A stretch of DNA of 20,325 nt from Chara braunii (GCA_003427395.1 BFEA01000010.1:5258040-5278364); one strand, 5' to 3'. Counted from the first letter of the stretch, positions 8,851 to 17,731 are shown. The notes: generated by a model not told the origin, from the sequence alone. Program-made: numbers and translations.

Positions 8851-8887
8851 AAGTGTAAAGTCAGTAGTTCAAATCTACTTAGGCCCA
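8851..8887 (+). tRNA. 3' half of a tRNA-Ile(GAU)-like gene (NUMT)
   Basis: A perfect T arm is present: AGTAG (8863-8867), loop TTCAAAT, CTACT (8875-8879), followed by acceptor strand TAGGCCC and discriminator A. The preceding AAGTGT would be the 3' side of an anticodon arm. The 3' end resembles bacterial-type trnI(GAU). The 5' half, including any anticodon, is missing, so the identity is tentative. Confidence 0.55.
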
Positions 8888-8984
8888 CTCTGCTCTGCTG
8901 GTGAGCCGCGCTCACAAGAGCGTTTTCTTTTCTTTTATTTGATTTTCTTTCCTTCGGCCTCTCATCTCACGGCGAGCGCACCAC
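8888..8984. other. Unassigned filler in the NUMT mosaic
   Basis: The stretch holds a pyrimidine-rich tract and GC-rich ends, with no recognised mitochondrial or nuclear gene. Confidence 0.35.
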
Positions 8985-9248
8985 AAAATGGATTGATGGT
9001 TGACTTGCAATTTTGTTGAATAGAAATAAGATCACCACTGAAAACTTGAAAGCTAGGCCGAAGGATAATTTGATTATTAACACAAATAGTTTTATAACTT
9101 ATAAGTTGTCTTGCTGTAAAAATAGTAGAACAAAAATTCATACGTACAAGAAGAATGTCCAATCTTTTCTCCATTAATAATAACAAACTCTTTTGTTTGT
9201 CTAAATAAGTATACGTTTTTTTTGTTACTTTTTGAACAGGCAGACTCT
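8985..9248 (-). pseudogene. rps4: Mitochondrial rps4 fragment (NUMT)
   Basis: The minus-strand frame reads K-T-Y-T-Y-L-D-K-Q-K-S-L, then E-K-R-L-D-I-L-L-V-R-M-N-F-C, A-R-Q-L-I-S and S-F-Q-V-F-S-G-D-L-I-S-I-Q. This is the S4 RNA-binding domain of plant mitochondrial ribosomal protein S4. The frame is open but chimeric at both ends: it runs from the rps7 piece at about 9248 and leaves homology after I-Q-Q-N-C near 8985-9000. Confidence 0.9.
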
Positions 9249-9437
9249 TTGGTGTAATGGATGAGACTAACTGGGTGGTTCCGGAGAGTCTGACTTTCTT
9301 ACTTCTAAAATAGGTTTGACATTTTCAATCGCGTTAACAAAATGCGTGATTACATTCATAGACAAGTTCTCATTAGCTAGACAATAGAAAGTTTTATAAA
9401 CAATAGCACGAGATTTTATTTTTTTTCCATGAATCAT
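9249..9437 (-). pseudogene. rps7: Mitochondrial rps7 fragment (NUMT)
   Basis: The minus-strand frame starts with ATG (9437) and reads [17 protein letters not shown], then A-I-E-N-V-K-P-I-L-E-V, matching ribosomal protein S7. A one-base deletion in an A run near 9294-9297 shifts the frame; the continuation V-R-L-S-G-T-T-Q-L-V-S-S-I is also S7 and lies in the frame that runs on into the rps4 piece. The result is an rps7-rps4 chimera. Confidence 0.87.
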
Positions 9438-9450
9438 ATCTATTTATAGC

Positions 9451-9723
9451 GTTTTTACAAATTCAAATAATCAATTACCATTATTTTATAAAGTTTCTGG
9501 AACGTGGTCGAATCATGAAGGTAGTCTCTTATTATGGTGTTGGATCCTGAGTGTTAATGGTTTTGTCTTTTGTTTTCGAACTCGCAACGAAGTAGCCTTG
9601 ACTGATGCCCCTCTTATGATTCACAAATGGATTGCTTTATTTTTCTCTGTTTTTTTATGTTTAACCTTTAATCCTTTTCTTCGAATTTTCTTTTTAAGCA
9701 CTGATTCGAAAAAAGAATTAAAC
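9451..9723 (+). pseudogene. ccmF: Mitochondrial ccmF (ccmFN-type) fragment (NUMT)
   Basis: The plus-strand frame reads [20 protein letters not shown] and then L-L-L-W-C-W-I-L-S, the conserved N-terminal region of the cytochrome c haem-lyase subunit CcmF (CcmFN in plants). Further on it has the hydrophobic [18 protein letters not shown] segment. Homology fades after K-K-E-L-N at 9723, though the frame stays open to about 9942. This gene is the best single clue to a streptophyte mitochondrial source. Confidence 0.88.
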
Positions 9724-10108
9724 TATAGTTCTGAGAAGGAGGAAGAGGAGGTAGAGTTTATGACACGCATTCAAAGTCTTACCCACGCCACCCGTTCTCT
9801 ACGTGGTATGAAAGGACTCCGTCTTCCGACAGGATGGAGTACTTCCAGAAGAAGTTTGAAGCGCGCTACGGCACGCCCAACACTTATTCCCCTCCCTATA
9901 CTCCCAGAGTTCTCATTACTCCCACGGCTAATAGAGCCCTAGTGATTGTCCCCTCTATTCCATGCACTGTTCCCTCTACCCCTCATCCCCATAGTTGTAC
10001 CCTCCTCTGCATCTTCTTTCTTCTTTCTTTACTTCAGATCGAAATCATGACCATCTTCTACATCCTGTATAAACGTGATTTTCTCTCAAATTTCTGAGTC
10101 TTTACCAG
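9724..10108. other. Stretch without a supported gene
   Basis: The frame from ccmF remains open to 9942, and an overlapping frame from 9834 reads plausibly at first ([15 protein letters not shown]). Neither has a recognised domain, and the sequence becomes Pro/Ser/Leu-rich low-information. A pyrimidine-rich tract lies at about 10010-10035. Confidence 0.3.
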
Positions 10109-10400
10109 TTCATGCCACACTTTATAACGTCCCTGGCTTAAGAGTTAGAATACCTTAAGGCCGGGGATGCAGATTCCTCGTGAACCAGGCCGCTTGTCGG
10201 CCACCAAATAAATTTAAGAAGGATTTCTCATCTGCTGTTGACTTTGATCTCTTGCTGTTCTGAAATCTGCTCTCAGTCTAGATTTTACGACAGAGAAAGG
10301 TTACCTCAGACTTCATCTAGGCTGCAAAATTGGAGGCACTGTCAGTCTGATACCAATGTTTGTGGTACTCGTCCAGTCTGCCATGCTGGGAGTAAAGCAT

Positions 10401-10570
10401 ACCAAACCCTTTTCCTGTTCTTTGGTTTGAGTGAGATATCTTCTCAACTTCTCAAGTGGCTTAGGGGATACCAAACCCTGTTTTCTTTCTCTCATCCGAG
10501 TGAGGCGTCTCCTCAACTTATCAGATAAAAGGAAGGGGATACCAAACCCCTTTTGTTTTCTCTGGTCTGG
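10401..10570 (-). repeat. Three diverged 70-bp tandem repeats
   Basis: The motif ACCAAACCC followed by a T-rich stretch begins at 10401, 10470 and 10541, giving periods of 69 and 71 bp. Each of the first two units continues with GAGTGAG and CTCAACTT. The third is incomplete. Confidence 0.6.
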
Positions 10571-10586
10571 GAACTTCAAGTAAGTC

Positions 10587-10594
10587 TTTATATA
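10587..10594 (-). promoter_or_regulatory. TATA-box candidate
   Basis: TATATAAA on the minus strand lies about 480 bp before the proposed LTR end. It could set the start of the retroelement transcript, with the 70-bp repeats falling just downstream. Position and orientation fit an LTR promoter, but this is inference. Confidence 0.3.
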
Positions 10595-11670
10595 CCTGCA
10601 AAACAATGAGTTCCACAGACAGTAGACTATGTCCCCAGCAAACAGATTCCCCAACAGTCAACAGCCAAGCAACAAGTAAACAAGATAGAACCCAAGATAA
10701 AGTAATAAAATGATAAAATAATAAACTGATAGACGTCACAGGACAGTTCTTCACACCCAAGAGTTATTGATTGCCTTGGTTTTGGCCCACCACTGGCCAG
10801 AAATGACAGACGTCCTGTCAGTCTGACATACCTCATTCGGTCCGCCTCAGGCCAAGACTAGTCAGACCATTTGTCTTGACAACCCCTTTGACCTGCCTCC
10901 AGGTCAGGACTACCATACCCACTACTCAAGTATGGCAACCCTTTAGCACTCTCGCGAGGACACTTAGACTATAGCGGGTTTGGTCACCCTATGACAATAG
11001 ACCTCCCGTCAGTCAAACTGTCCCGAACCCGGATTTGACCATTGCGGTCGAGGACCGGCTCACCCACCAGTTTTTGGCCTAGGGCGCTGACTGCCCCGCC
11101 CATATTTTTGAACGTGGGACCCGGTCTAACCACAGTTCCAGGCTCTGGCGAACCTCACTGGATTGCATCCTCTGATTGCGATAGGGTTCCAGCTGACCCC
11201 TTTCGACCTCATAGGCCAGACCCCCGGAGTCTTAGCCTCAGCCGACTACGGAATTCGACACTCGCGTCAGGGACGTGCTGACCCCATCAGATTGCAACCT
11301 ACTGCGGTAAGGCTCTGGCTAGCCCCGACAATCAATGCATCTTTAGGTTAAAGAAGAAAATCCCAGGCAGAGATAGCCAAGCAGACATCTCATACCCATA
11401 GTTAGACACTCCATGCCCCAAGCAACATGACAAAACATTTCTTAACAGACGTCTCTTCAATCTCAAGAGGCATTGAACAGCAACATGATAACCAGCACCA
11501 GACCATTGCGAAAGACCTCCCTTCAGCCTCAAGAAGGATGCTTAGTGCTGGCCCCAGAGAGACCCCTTCCCTCAGCTGGAAATTTCTTTCCCAAAGACGT
11601 CCCGTAAGTCCCAAGGAAATATTGAAATCCTGATCTCAGTGAGGTCCCTTCCCTCATCTGAGTGAAGACA

Positions 11671-11850
11671 GGCAACTTAGTCAAGAAACACGAAGTCCCT
11701 TTACAGACAACTCCCAGTTAACTAAAGCTGAACTTCTTTATGCTTGTCCTCATCTGAATTTCTCGGATGGGCAACTTAGTCAGAAACACGAAGCTCTTCT
11801 GATGACAACTCTCGATCAGACAGAACTGAACTTTTTATGCCCATCATGTT
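11671..11850 (-). repeat. Two diverged 99-bp tandem repeats
   Basis: GGCAACTTAGTCA[A]GAAACACGAAG begins at 11671 and again at 11770. Both copies continue to a GAACTT...TTATGC segment. Upstream, CCCTTCCCTCA-type words at about 11568 and 11648 suggest older copies. Tandem enhancer-like repeats are common in LTR U3 regions. Confidence 0.6.
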
Positions 11851-12184
11851 TTTTTATTTATCAAAGAATAGAACTGATTACATCTCTTGATATGCCACAA
11901 CCACAGGTTCCTCAGATCTTAGACACTACGTTAATGCGCACGAAAACTGTATTTCACAGTTATTCCCTACTCTCAGGGACTTGACACTCCTGGATCGACT
12001 GTAACACTGCATCAAAGATATAATTTCATTAACTGTGTTGCTTGATAAAACAGAAAATTGATTGACATGCTAAAAATTGAGAAGCTGAATTGACATTGCA
12101 AGAACGATCAGAGTCTGCTGAAAATTTTGTCTTGCTGCCTTATTGTCTTACTGTACTTTCTCTCAATTTTTTGGAACTGTTCTC

Positions 12185-12907
12185 TTACTTGGATGGTTGA
12201 CCTTTCCTTCCTCTCTTTGAGGTCACTGTAAGGATCAGATCAGGGTCTTTGAAGATGAATTTACGAAGTCTTGACCCTGATACCATGTCATGAACCCTGG
12301 ATCCATCAATCTTTGAAATCTCATAGACTTTGCCTTCTGCTTCTCCTGTGATTCTATAAGGACAAAGTCATCTAGGCTCCAATCGTTTAGACCCCCGAGT
12401 CTCAAGAGAACTATCAAACAGGAGGACAACGTCGTCAACTTTCAGTTTTTCTTTTCTTATATATATTTTCTTGTTCCGTTTCTCTTGATCTGATAATCTG
12501 TTGGATGACATTCTCTCTGCAGCATCCATCACTGCTTGATCAACTTCTAATATTTGTCTCATTCTGATCCGGAGGAGCTCTGGAATAGAATAGTCTCTGT
12601 CACTCTCGTGACTTGACCATGTCTTGACTATGTTCTCAATAGGCAAAGTAGCATACCGACCATACTACAAAGTGAATGGAGCATAGCCAGTAATCCTCTT
12701 GACAGTTATGTTGTCAGCATAAACAGCAACTCTTAATATTTTTAGCCAGTTATTGAGATTTCTTTCACACCATTTGGCCAATGAATCTTTCAAGGTTTTG
12801 TGACCTCTCTCGACTGGCGCATTCGCCTGAGGATGATAGGTAGTTACATATCGAATTATAATACCCAGTCTGAGAGTGGTTCTTCTTACAGTCTCATTTC
12901 TGTTCAA
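12185..12907 (-). pseudogene. Integrase core end and C-terminal domain (pol 3' part)
   Basis: The first part contains Y-H-P-Q-A-N-A-P-V-E-R, with the third catalytic residue (Glu) of the D,D-E triad. An in-frame TAG (12665-12667) follows, then a helical linker with K-L-K-V-D-D-V-V-L-L, typical of the C-terminal integrase domain. A TGA at 12368-12370 sits just before L-C-P-Y-R-I, where the GPY/F motif usually has Trp. The frame ends naturally at TAA 12185-12187. No chromodomain is visible. The upstream edge is the atp4 insertion. Confidence 0.85.
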
Positions 12908-12910
12908 AAC

Positions 12911-13238
12911 AAATTTTACTTTACAATGAAGAAATTCTAGTAGCTTTTAGTTTTTTGGGTTTTATTTTATTTAGTCAAAAAACTTTTGGCGAAACTTTCA
13001 AGGCTACTTTTGAAGCAAGAAGCGAATCTGTTGTTTCGGAATTACAACAACTCGTGAGTTCTCAAGAGGCTCTGCTGTTAGAGTTCTTGAAATAACATGA
13101 ATTACGTAGTATTAGTTTGCGTTCAAGTACGCAAATGATCGGAGAATCATGTATAAATGATATGATTACACGCTGCCCACCAAATTGCAAACAAACCGTG
13201 CAAGCAGTCTTATGTCAACAAATGGAACAAAAGTTGAA
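12911..13238 (+). pseudogene. atp4: Mitochondrial atp4 fragment inside the integrase (NUMT)
   Basis: Opposite in strand to the retroelement, this piece reads [15 protein letters not shown], then [22 protein letters not shown] and [14 protein letters not shown]. This is the 5' and middle part of mitochondrial ATP synthase subunit b. A TAA at 13093-13095 stands where Gln is expected (K-K-Q-H-E-L in relatives). It ends at M-E-Q-K-L, the point where the fragment at 7435 starts. Both junctions with the integrase share a few bases (AAATTT at 12911-12916; TTGAA/GAA at 13234-13238). Confidence 0.9.
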
Positions 13239-13769
13239 TTCCGATCCTCTGTCTGAGATAAATTCTCTGATGAAGGGATACCTGAGATAGATTTCCTCTA
13301 TCCAGTCAGCCACTTGCTCGACTGTCTTTCTCCTCAGAGCCTTTGCCTCAACATAGTCTTTCATGTTCAATATGTATCTCATCCCTCCCTTGCCTAAGGG
13401 CATGGTGATGAGATCCAAATAAACTTTGCTGCCCGGTTCTACCAAAATAGTAGGAAATAAAGGTTCAATCATCCTTGTAGTAGACCTCTTCTGACATAAC
13501 ACACATGACTTACAACATCTGTAGATTATGTCCCTCATGTCAGACCAGAAGTAAAGTTTAACTGTCTTAGAGTAGGTTGCTTCAGCAGCTCTATGACCAC
13601 CAGCAACCCCCTCATGTATAACAATTATTATTTCCAGTTGTCTCTCCTTGCCACATACTCTTAGTGGAGGCAGTCCTCCCTTGCGATCCACAAAGAGGTG
13701 GTCTCGCTTAAGTCTGAACTTTTTCCTTAAATTATTGCAATGATATTCCTTCAAGTGCTCTTTCTCCAT
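13215..13769 (-). pseudogene. Integrase zinc finger and catalytic core, first part
   Basis: The frame holds a H2C2 zinc-binding module (H-E-G-V-A-G-G-H, then C-K-S-C-V-L-C-Q) and two of the three core Asp residues (V-Y-L-D-L and I-S-D-R-G-S-E-F). Real element sequence stops at about 13236, within the codons after S-E-F; the rest of the open frame is the reverse of atp4. The upstream linker (13770-13950) is Lys/Glu-rich, in the same frame, and contains I-N-V-A-V-V-A-A-L. Confidence 0.88.
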
Positions 13770-13894
13770 TTTCTTTCTAATCCCTTGGTAAATTTCATCG
13801 TACTCTTCAAAGATGAATGATATTTCTTCCTCTTTCTTTTCACCTTCTTCTTCTTCTTTCTTTGAGCCTGAACTTTCTTCTGTTTCAAGGGCTG

Positions 13895-14273
13895 CTACGA
13901 CCGCAACATTAATCTTTGCATACCAGTCATTCTGTTCTTCCTCTTCCTTCTTTTTGAGAATTGATTCATAGACATAAGCACCAGGGATTTCTCCCCAGCA
14001 GTCTCTTTCTTCAGGCCATACACTCCACTTATAGCCTTATAGGAGCTTGGTACTTCATAATCTTCATCATCTTTCTCATCTAGAAAATTATCAACATAAG
14101 AAGATTCTTCAATAGTTCTTTTAATATTTTTTTCTTCTTCATCTTTCCTCCATTCGATTTGACTTAGGCCATCTGCCCTGTTCTTCTCAGTTGGAATCTT
14201 TTCCAAGACAAAATCAAAAGTTCAAATGAAGGTTATCCATCTTCTCACTGTTGGATCTACTTGTTGGTGTTTC
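13895..14273 (-). pseudogene. RNase H end and linker, shifted frame
   Basis: After a frame change near 14275 the sequence reads through R-R-W-I-T-F-I, a TGA (14222-14224), then T-F-D-F-V-L-E-K-I-P-T-E-K-N-R-A-D-G-L-S-Q. The latter is the characteristic end of a Ty3-type RNase H domain (K-x-N-x-A-D-x-L-S). A second frame change in an A/G-rich run near 13930-13950 returns to the integrase frame. Confidence 0.8.
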
Positions 14274-15566
14274 TTAATTGCAGCAATCAGATGCATCAGT
14301 TCTCAAAGTAAATCTCCTTCCAAGGACGTAGTGTCTGAAGCATCTGAGACAATGGATAATAACCAGTAGCTCTTTCCTGAACTGGGTGTAGCCTCTTTCT
14401 GTGGAGTTGAGAGTCCTGCTCTCAAACCTCAAAGGTATTTCCCTACTATTCTCATCTTTCTGTATGAGTACACCCCTAAGAGCTACTGGTCCTCCATCTG
14501 CCTCAATGATGAAGGGTCTTCCTTCTTCATCGTCATAGTAGGGCACTCCTAACACAACACCACCATCTTTTAATTTTTCTTGTAGGGTCTCTGCAGCAGT
14601 CTGCCTTTTCTCAGTCGAAGATAAATCATCTCCTTGTCTCACCATTTCTCTCAGAGGCTCTGCAAGAGTAACAAAATGAGGTATGAAAATCCTTTAGAAC
14701 CCACAGACACCCAAGAAGCTCATGACATCTGTCACCCGCTTGAGGGGCAGAGGCCAGTTCAAAATTTTGTCTATTGTCTTGGGGTCTGGGCTCCTACCAT
14801 TGGAGAAACATCCGAAACCCAGAATGGTGATCTCTGCTTGGAAGAGAAGCGACTTTGGTCCACAGGCAGTCAGATTATACTTTTGAAGTCTCTCTAGGAC
14901 TAGCTTCACACCTTCAACATGCTTTCAGACAAACTTCATGACACCATCCCTAACCAAAGCCTCATCTCTTATCATAGGTCCTTTCACAAGATTATCATCG
15001 ATATAGAGACTGGTTATCTCATGTGAGATATCCTACATGACTTTGATCATATCCCTTTGAACCACTGCCACACCATTAGTCCAACCTTGAGGCATCACGC
15101 ACATCTGAATGAGGCTCATTGGCGTGTGCATGACAGTTATTGGTCGGCTAGTGGGTTCAATGAGAAACTGATCATAGCCAGAATATAAATCAATTAAAGA
15201 ATAAATGCATCGACCAGCAAAAGATTCAGAAACGAGATCAGCATTAGGGAGGCTACCTGCATCACGTACCGTTACTGAGTTGAGCTTCTGAAGATTCTGT
15301 ATCCATCTTAATCCACCCCCTGGTTTCCAAAAGCAAAACCAGTGGTTAGCATACGGTCCATCAGGAGGTTCAGCAACATTAGATGCAATCTTCTTGTCAA
15401 GGTACTTTACCACTTCTGCCTCTTCTTTCAGGGCATACTTGGTTGGTCTGTCATTCCATGTGATGTGATCAAATGTCCAAATTTTTGTCATCTTAATCAT
15501 ATCCACATCCAACCACCTTCTTTCTTTATCATTAAAAGAGAATGCACCATCGAACTCTTGACACAC
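14274..15566 (-). pseudogene. Reverse transcriptase and RNase H
   Basis: One frame, broken by TAG (15033-15035), TGA (14925-14927) and TAA (14694-14696), carries RT motifs in order: W-F-C-F-W-K-P-G-G-G-L-R, S-L-I-D-L-Y-S-G-Y-D-Q (catalytic Asp), M-P-Q-G-W-T-N-G-V-A and the Y-I-D-D box (14994-15005). It continues with I-L-G-F and S-F-L-G-V-C-G-F, then RNase H with I-I-E-A-D-G-G-P-V-A-L-R-G and E-L-L-V-I-I. The spacing is that of an ordinary Ty3/gypsy pol. The Y-I-D-D box itself is intact but lies after a stop. Confidence 0.92.
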
Positions 15567-15754
15567 CTTGAAGATATATTCCTTCTATTTAGGCAGAATA
15601 AATTGATCAGAGCCTATCTTCATCGTGTCAAACTTTTTCCTGGTGACTCTATTCCCAAATTTTGCAGACTCCCTTAATGCTTTGACAATTCTTCTTTCCT
15701 TTTCCAATGCCTCGTCATAATCCTTTTCTACCAGGACTGCCACTGGGGTCTTGT
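15567..15754 (-). pseudogene. Linker into RT, frame of pol
   Basis: In the RT frame the stretch reads V-N-K-T-P-V-A-V-L-V-E-K-D-Y-D and on through a charged region to I-L-P-K, a TAG at about 15585-15587, then K-E-Y-I-F-K-V-C-Q-E-F-D into RT. The change from the gag-side frame lies at a G run near 15760. No aspartic protease motif (D-[ST]-G) is recognised here. Confidence 0.6.
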
Positions 15755-16210
15755 TCACCCCTTTGCATGATTAATGTAGATCGTTAAATAACCACAACCC
15801 ATGGTTGCAAATTTCATCTTGCATCCAGACAAGATCCTGTTAACCCGACTAGGAAAAACCGATCCCAAGTAATTAACTTTCATTCTCTTCTTCTCAATTA
15901 ATTTCTTCAATTTCTCTCTCAACTTGGGTGTTAGTGTCATTGCCTTCTTGAAGGACAATGCCCCCTCTGTTTCCTCCAACATCTTAGTAATTACATCAGT
16001 AATTACAGTTTCATCCTCTAATTCACTCTTGAGTAAAAACTTTTTCTTCTTCCCTTGCTCATTTCTCTTTGTTAAGGGTTCGGGTTTTTTGTCATCAAGG
16101 ATTTCAATCAGAGCCTCCTCGGCCTTCCTTCTTTTCTTTTCCTCTATCATTTGAGGGGTTAAATGTGCATGAACATTCCTCACTTCCCCAATCACCGAGT
16201 CCCGTTCCAT
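15755..16210 (-). pseudogene. Gag-pol linker, Lys/Glu-rich, protease not seen
   Basis: Continuing the gag frame after a single TAA (16217-16219), this 151-codon frame is rich in Lys and Glu and ends G-C-G-Y-L-T-I-Y-I-N-H-A-K-G. Its place in the polyprotein is where a retropepsin is expected, but I see no D-[ST]-G triad. The protease may be highly diverged or lost. Confidence 0.6.
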
Positions 16211-16216
16211 AACAAG

Positions 16217-17596
16217 TTATGGTGGTAAGTCACCTTCAAATGAAATCATGTTAGCCGAATAAGTAGACTTGTTAGGAGAAAGTACTGCCAACTGAGAGAA
16301 AATTTGAGGAGTCAAATACTCTCCTAACGAAGGCACAACTGGAATAATTTCATCAGTCACGTCCTCCACCAAAGAGAAAGACTGTAGAGGCAACTCAATC
16401 AATGTAAATGAATCATCAGGTTCTTGTACGAGTTCCTTAGGCAGTTCGCCTACGAATGTATGTACATTCACATTAGCCTTTCTTTTCTTCTTTTTCTTCA
16501 TATTTTCATCATGCTTAAGGACAAGAATTCGCATACCTCCAGTATGTTTGGGATCTAATTTGTTCCATGAACTGTCACAAACATGTTCTATTGCATCCTT
16601 CTTTGTCACCCCACTCTTCACATCTTCTTCCAGTGGCTTACAGTAAGTGGTAGTATGACCTCCTTCACCACAATAATAGCAGACAAATTTCTTCTTTTGT
16701 CGCTCGTCGTACTTTCTTCCCTTTCTGTTCTCTTTTTCACCATTCCCTCCATTATTCCTGGATCTGGAGGAATCCCCTCTTTTACCATAGTCGTCATCAT
16801 CGTCATCATCCTCATTAGCATCACTTTCTGTCTTTTTCTTTCCTTTCTCATCCACAACATGATTGGCAGGCATATAGTTGGTCATAACCCTTTGAATAAT
16901 ATTCTCAACATTCAGATTATTTCCTCTGCATAGATCATTCTCTGTCTCCCAGTCCTTAGCCAACGTACTGATCTGATCCAGTGACCACTTCTTGTGAGAG
17001 ACCATAGGCAAGGTTCTGGCAATTGCAACCATTTCATCCCATCTGAGAGGGTAATGTTGAGCCTGATTGAGGACTGCCTGCCTTTCAGTGTCTGTGAAAT
17101 TAGTCAGAAATATATGGCATATCTGGGCTTCATCCAAATATGACATTCTTCTTGCTGTTCGGATAAAATTCTTGAGAAAAACATTGAAAGTGTCATACTT
17201 AGCTCTTCTGATGTTGAGTAAATCCTTGGCTGTAGTTGGAACCGAGTCTTTCTCAAATTCTCTTTTTATTCTTTCCTTGATCTCTTCCCATGTAGTGGCC
17301 CCTTCCATCAACTCTAGAACAACCAACGTCAATTCAGTGTCACAGTAAAACAAAAGGTGCTTAAGTCATTGTTTGTCTATCCAACCATAACTGAGCCCAA
17401 ATAATTCTTATTCATCCAATAAATCATTCACTTGAGACCCTCTGAAACATGCAATCCTCGCATCTGGTCTCTGTGCTCTTGCAATATAAGATCCTCATTT
17501 TCTGGTGTCAACTCTTTCTACTAGTTCCCGTATGACACGTACCAGAGCCTCCTCATTAGTCCCTGCAGAAGAACCCGGTCTCCCTCGTCCCGCCAT
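16217..17596 (-). pseudogene. Gag with CCHC zinc knuckle
   Basis: The frame starts at ATG 17596 with M-A-G-R-G-R-P-G, a common Gag opening, and is broken early by TGA (17495-17497), TAA (17408-17410) and TGA (17366-17368). From 17365 it is open for almost 380 codons. It has the helical capsid-like part (E-L-M-E-G-A-T-T-W and related), a basic acidic-rich linker, and a CCHC knuckle C-Y-Y-C-G-E-G-G-H-T-T-T-Y-C at about 16640-16681. The role is RNA packaging and particle assembly. The annotated start was chosen because the frame and style fit Gag, and upstream ORFs are a different family. Confidence 0.85.
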
Positions 17597-17731
17597 CTTG
17601 ACCATAGACTCTCCTTGATACTCTTTCCTCTCTCTGTCACTTTCGTCCTCCCTTTCTCTTATTTTTCAATCTCTCACCCTTCTTGCTAGAGATACAGGTT
17701 CATTACTTTCTTCCCTTGTTTGTTGTATTCC

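Larger units (their letters stand above)
7435..9723. mobile_element. NUMT mosaic: concatenated mitochondrial fragments
   Basis: At least twelve pieces of mitochondrial genes, each about 40-290 bp, are joined in both orientations: atp4, cox1, atp1, nad9, rns, nad6, cob, nad4, a tRNA 3' half, rps4, rps7 and ccmF. None is complete. Junctions show little or no overlap, and short GC-rich fillers occur at 8398-8483 and 8888-8984. This is the structure expected from end joining of many mitochondrial fragments into a nuclear break. An alternative is a strongly recombined mitochondrial genome. Confidence 0.88.
10109..12008 (-). repeat. Candidate 3' LTR of the gypsy element
   Basis: The region lies directly downstream (on the minus strand) of the pol end at 12185 and is non-coding. 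Read on the minus strand, a segment from 12008 to 10109 would begin TGTTACAG and end GTGTGGCA, the usual TG...CA LTR format, with a TATA box near 10590. It contains the tandem repeats listed separately. No second copy exists in the window and no clear polypurine tract sits at its edge, so both boundaries are guesses. Confidence 0.3.
12185..17596 (-). mobile_element. Decayed Ty3/gypsy retroelement, gag-pol
   Basis: On the minus strand the order is Gag, CCHC zinc knuckle, a Lys/Glu-rich linker, reverse transcriptase, RNase H, integrase zinc finger, integrase core and a GPY/F-type tail. RT and RNase H before integrase defines Ty3/gypsy. Frames change near 15760 and 14280 and near 13930-13950, and at least eight in-frame stops interrupt it. 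A mitochondrial atp4 piece splits the integrase. The element cannot produce its proteins as it stands. The possible 3' LTR lies at 10109-12008; a 5' LTR and primer-binding site are not seen and would lie beyond the pre-gag ORFs, outside the window. Confidence 0.9.

Noticed and set aside
7435-9723. The window as authentic mitochondrial genome sequence
   Set aside because: All mitochondrial genes are truncated, some have frameshifts or stops, and the flanks hold a gypsy retroelement; a nuclear location fits better. A rearranged mitochondrial contig cannot be fully ruled out without reads.
9598-10097. Plus-strand ORFs of 114 and 87 codons as new genes
   Set aside because: The first is the tail of the ccmF fragment running into unrelated sequence; the second becomes Pro/Ser-rich without a domain.
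16583-16933. Hydrophobic 116-codon plus-strand ORF
   Set aside because: It is the reverse strand of the Lys/Asp/Glu-rich Gag linker, which always reads as a hydrophobic protein.
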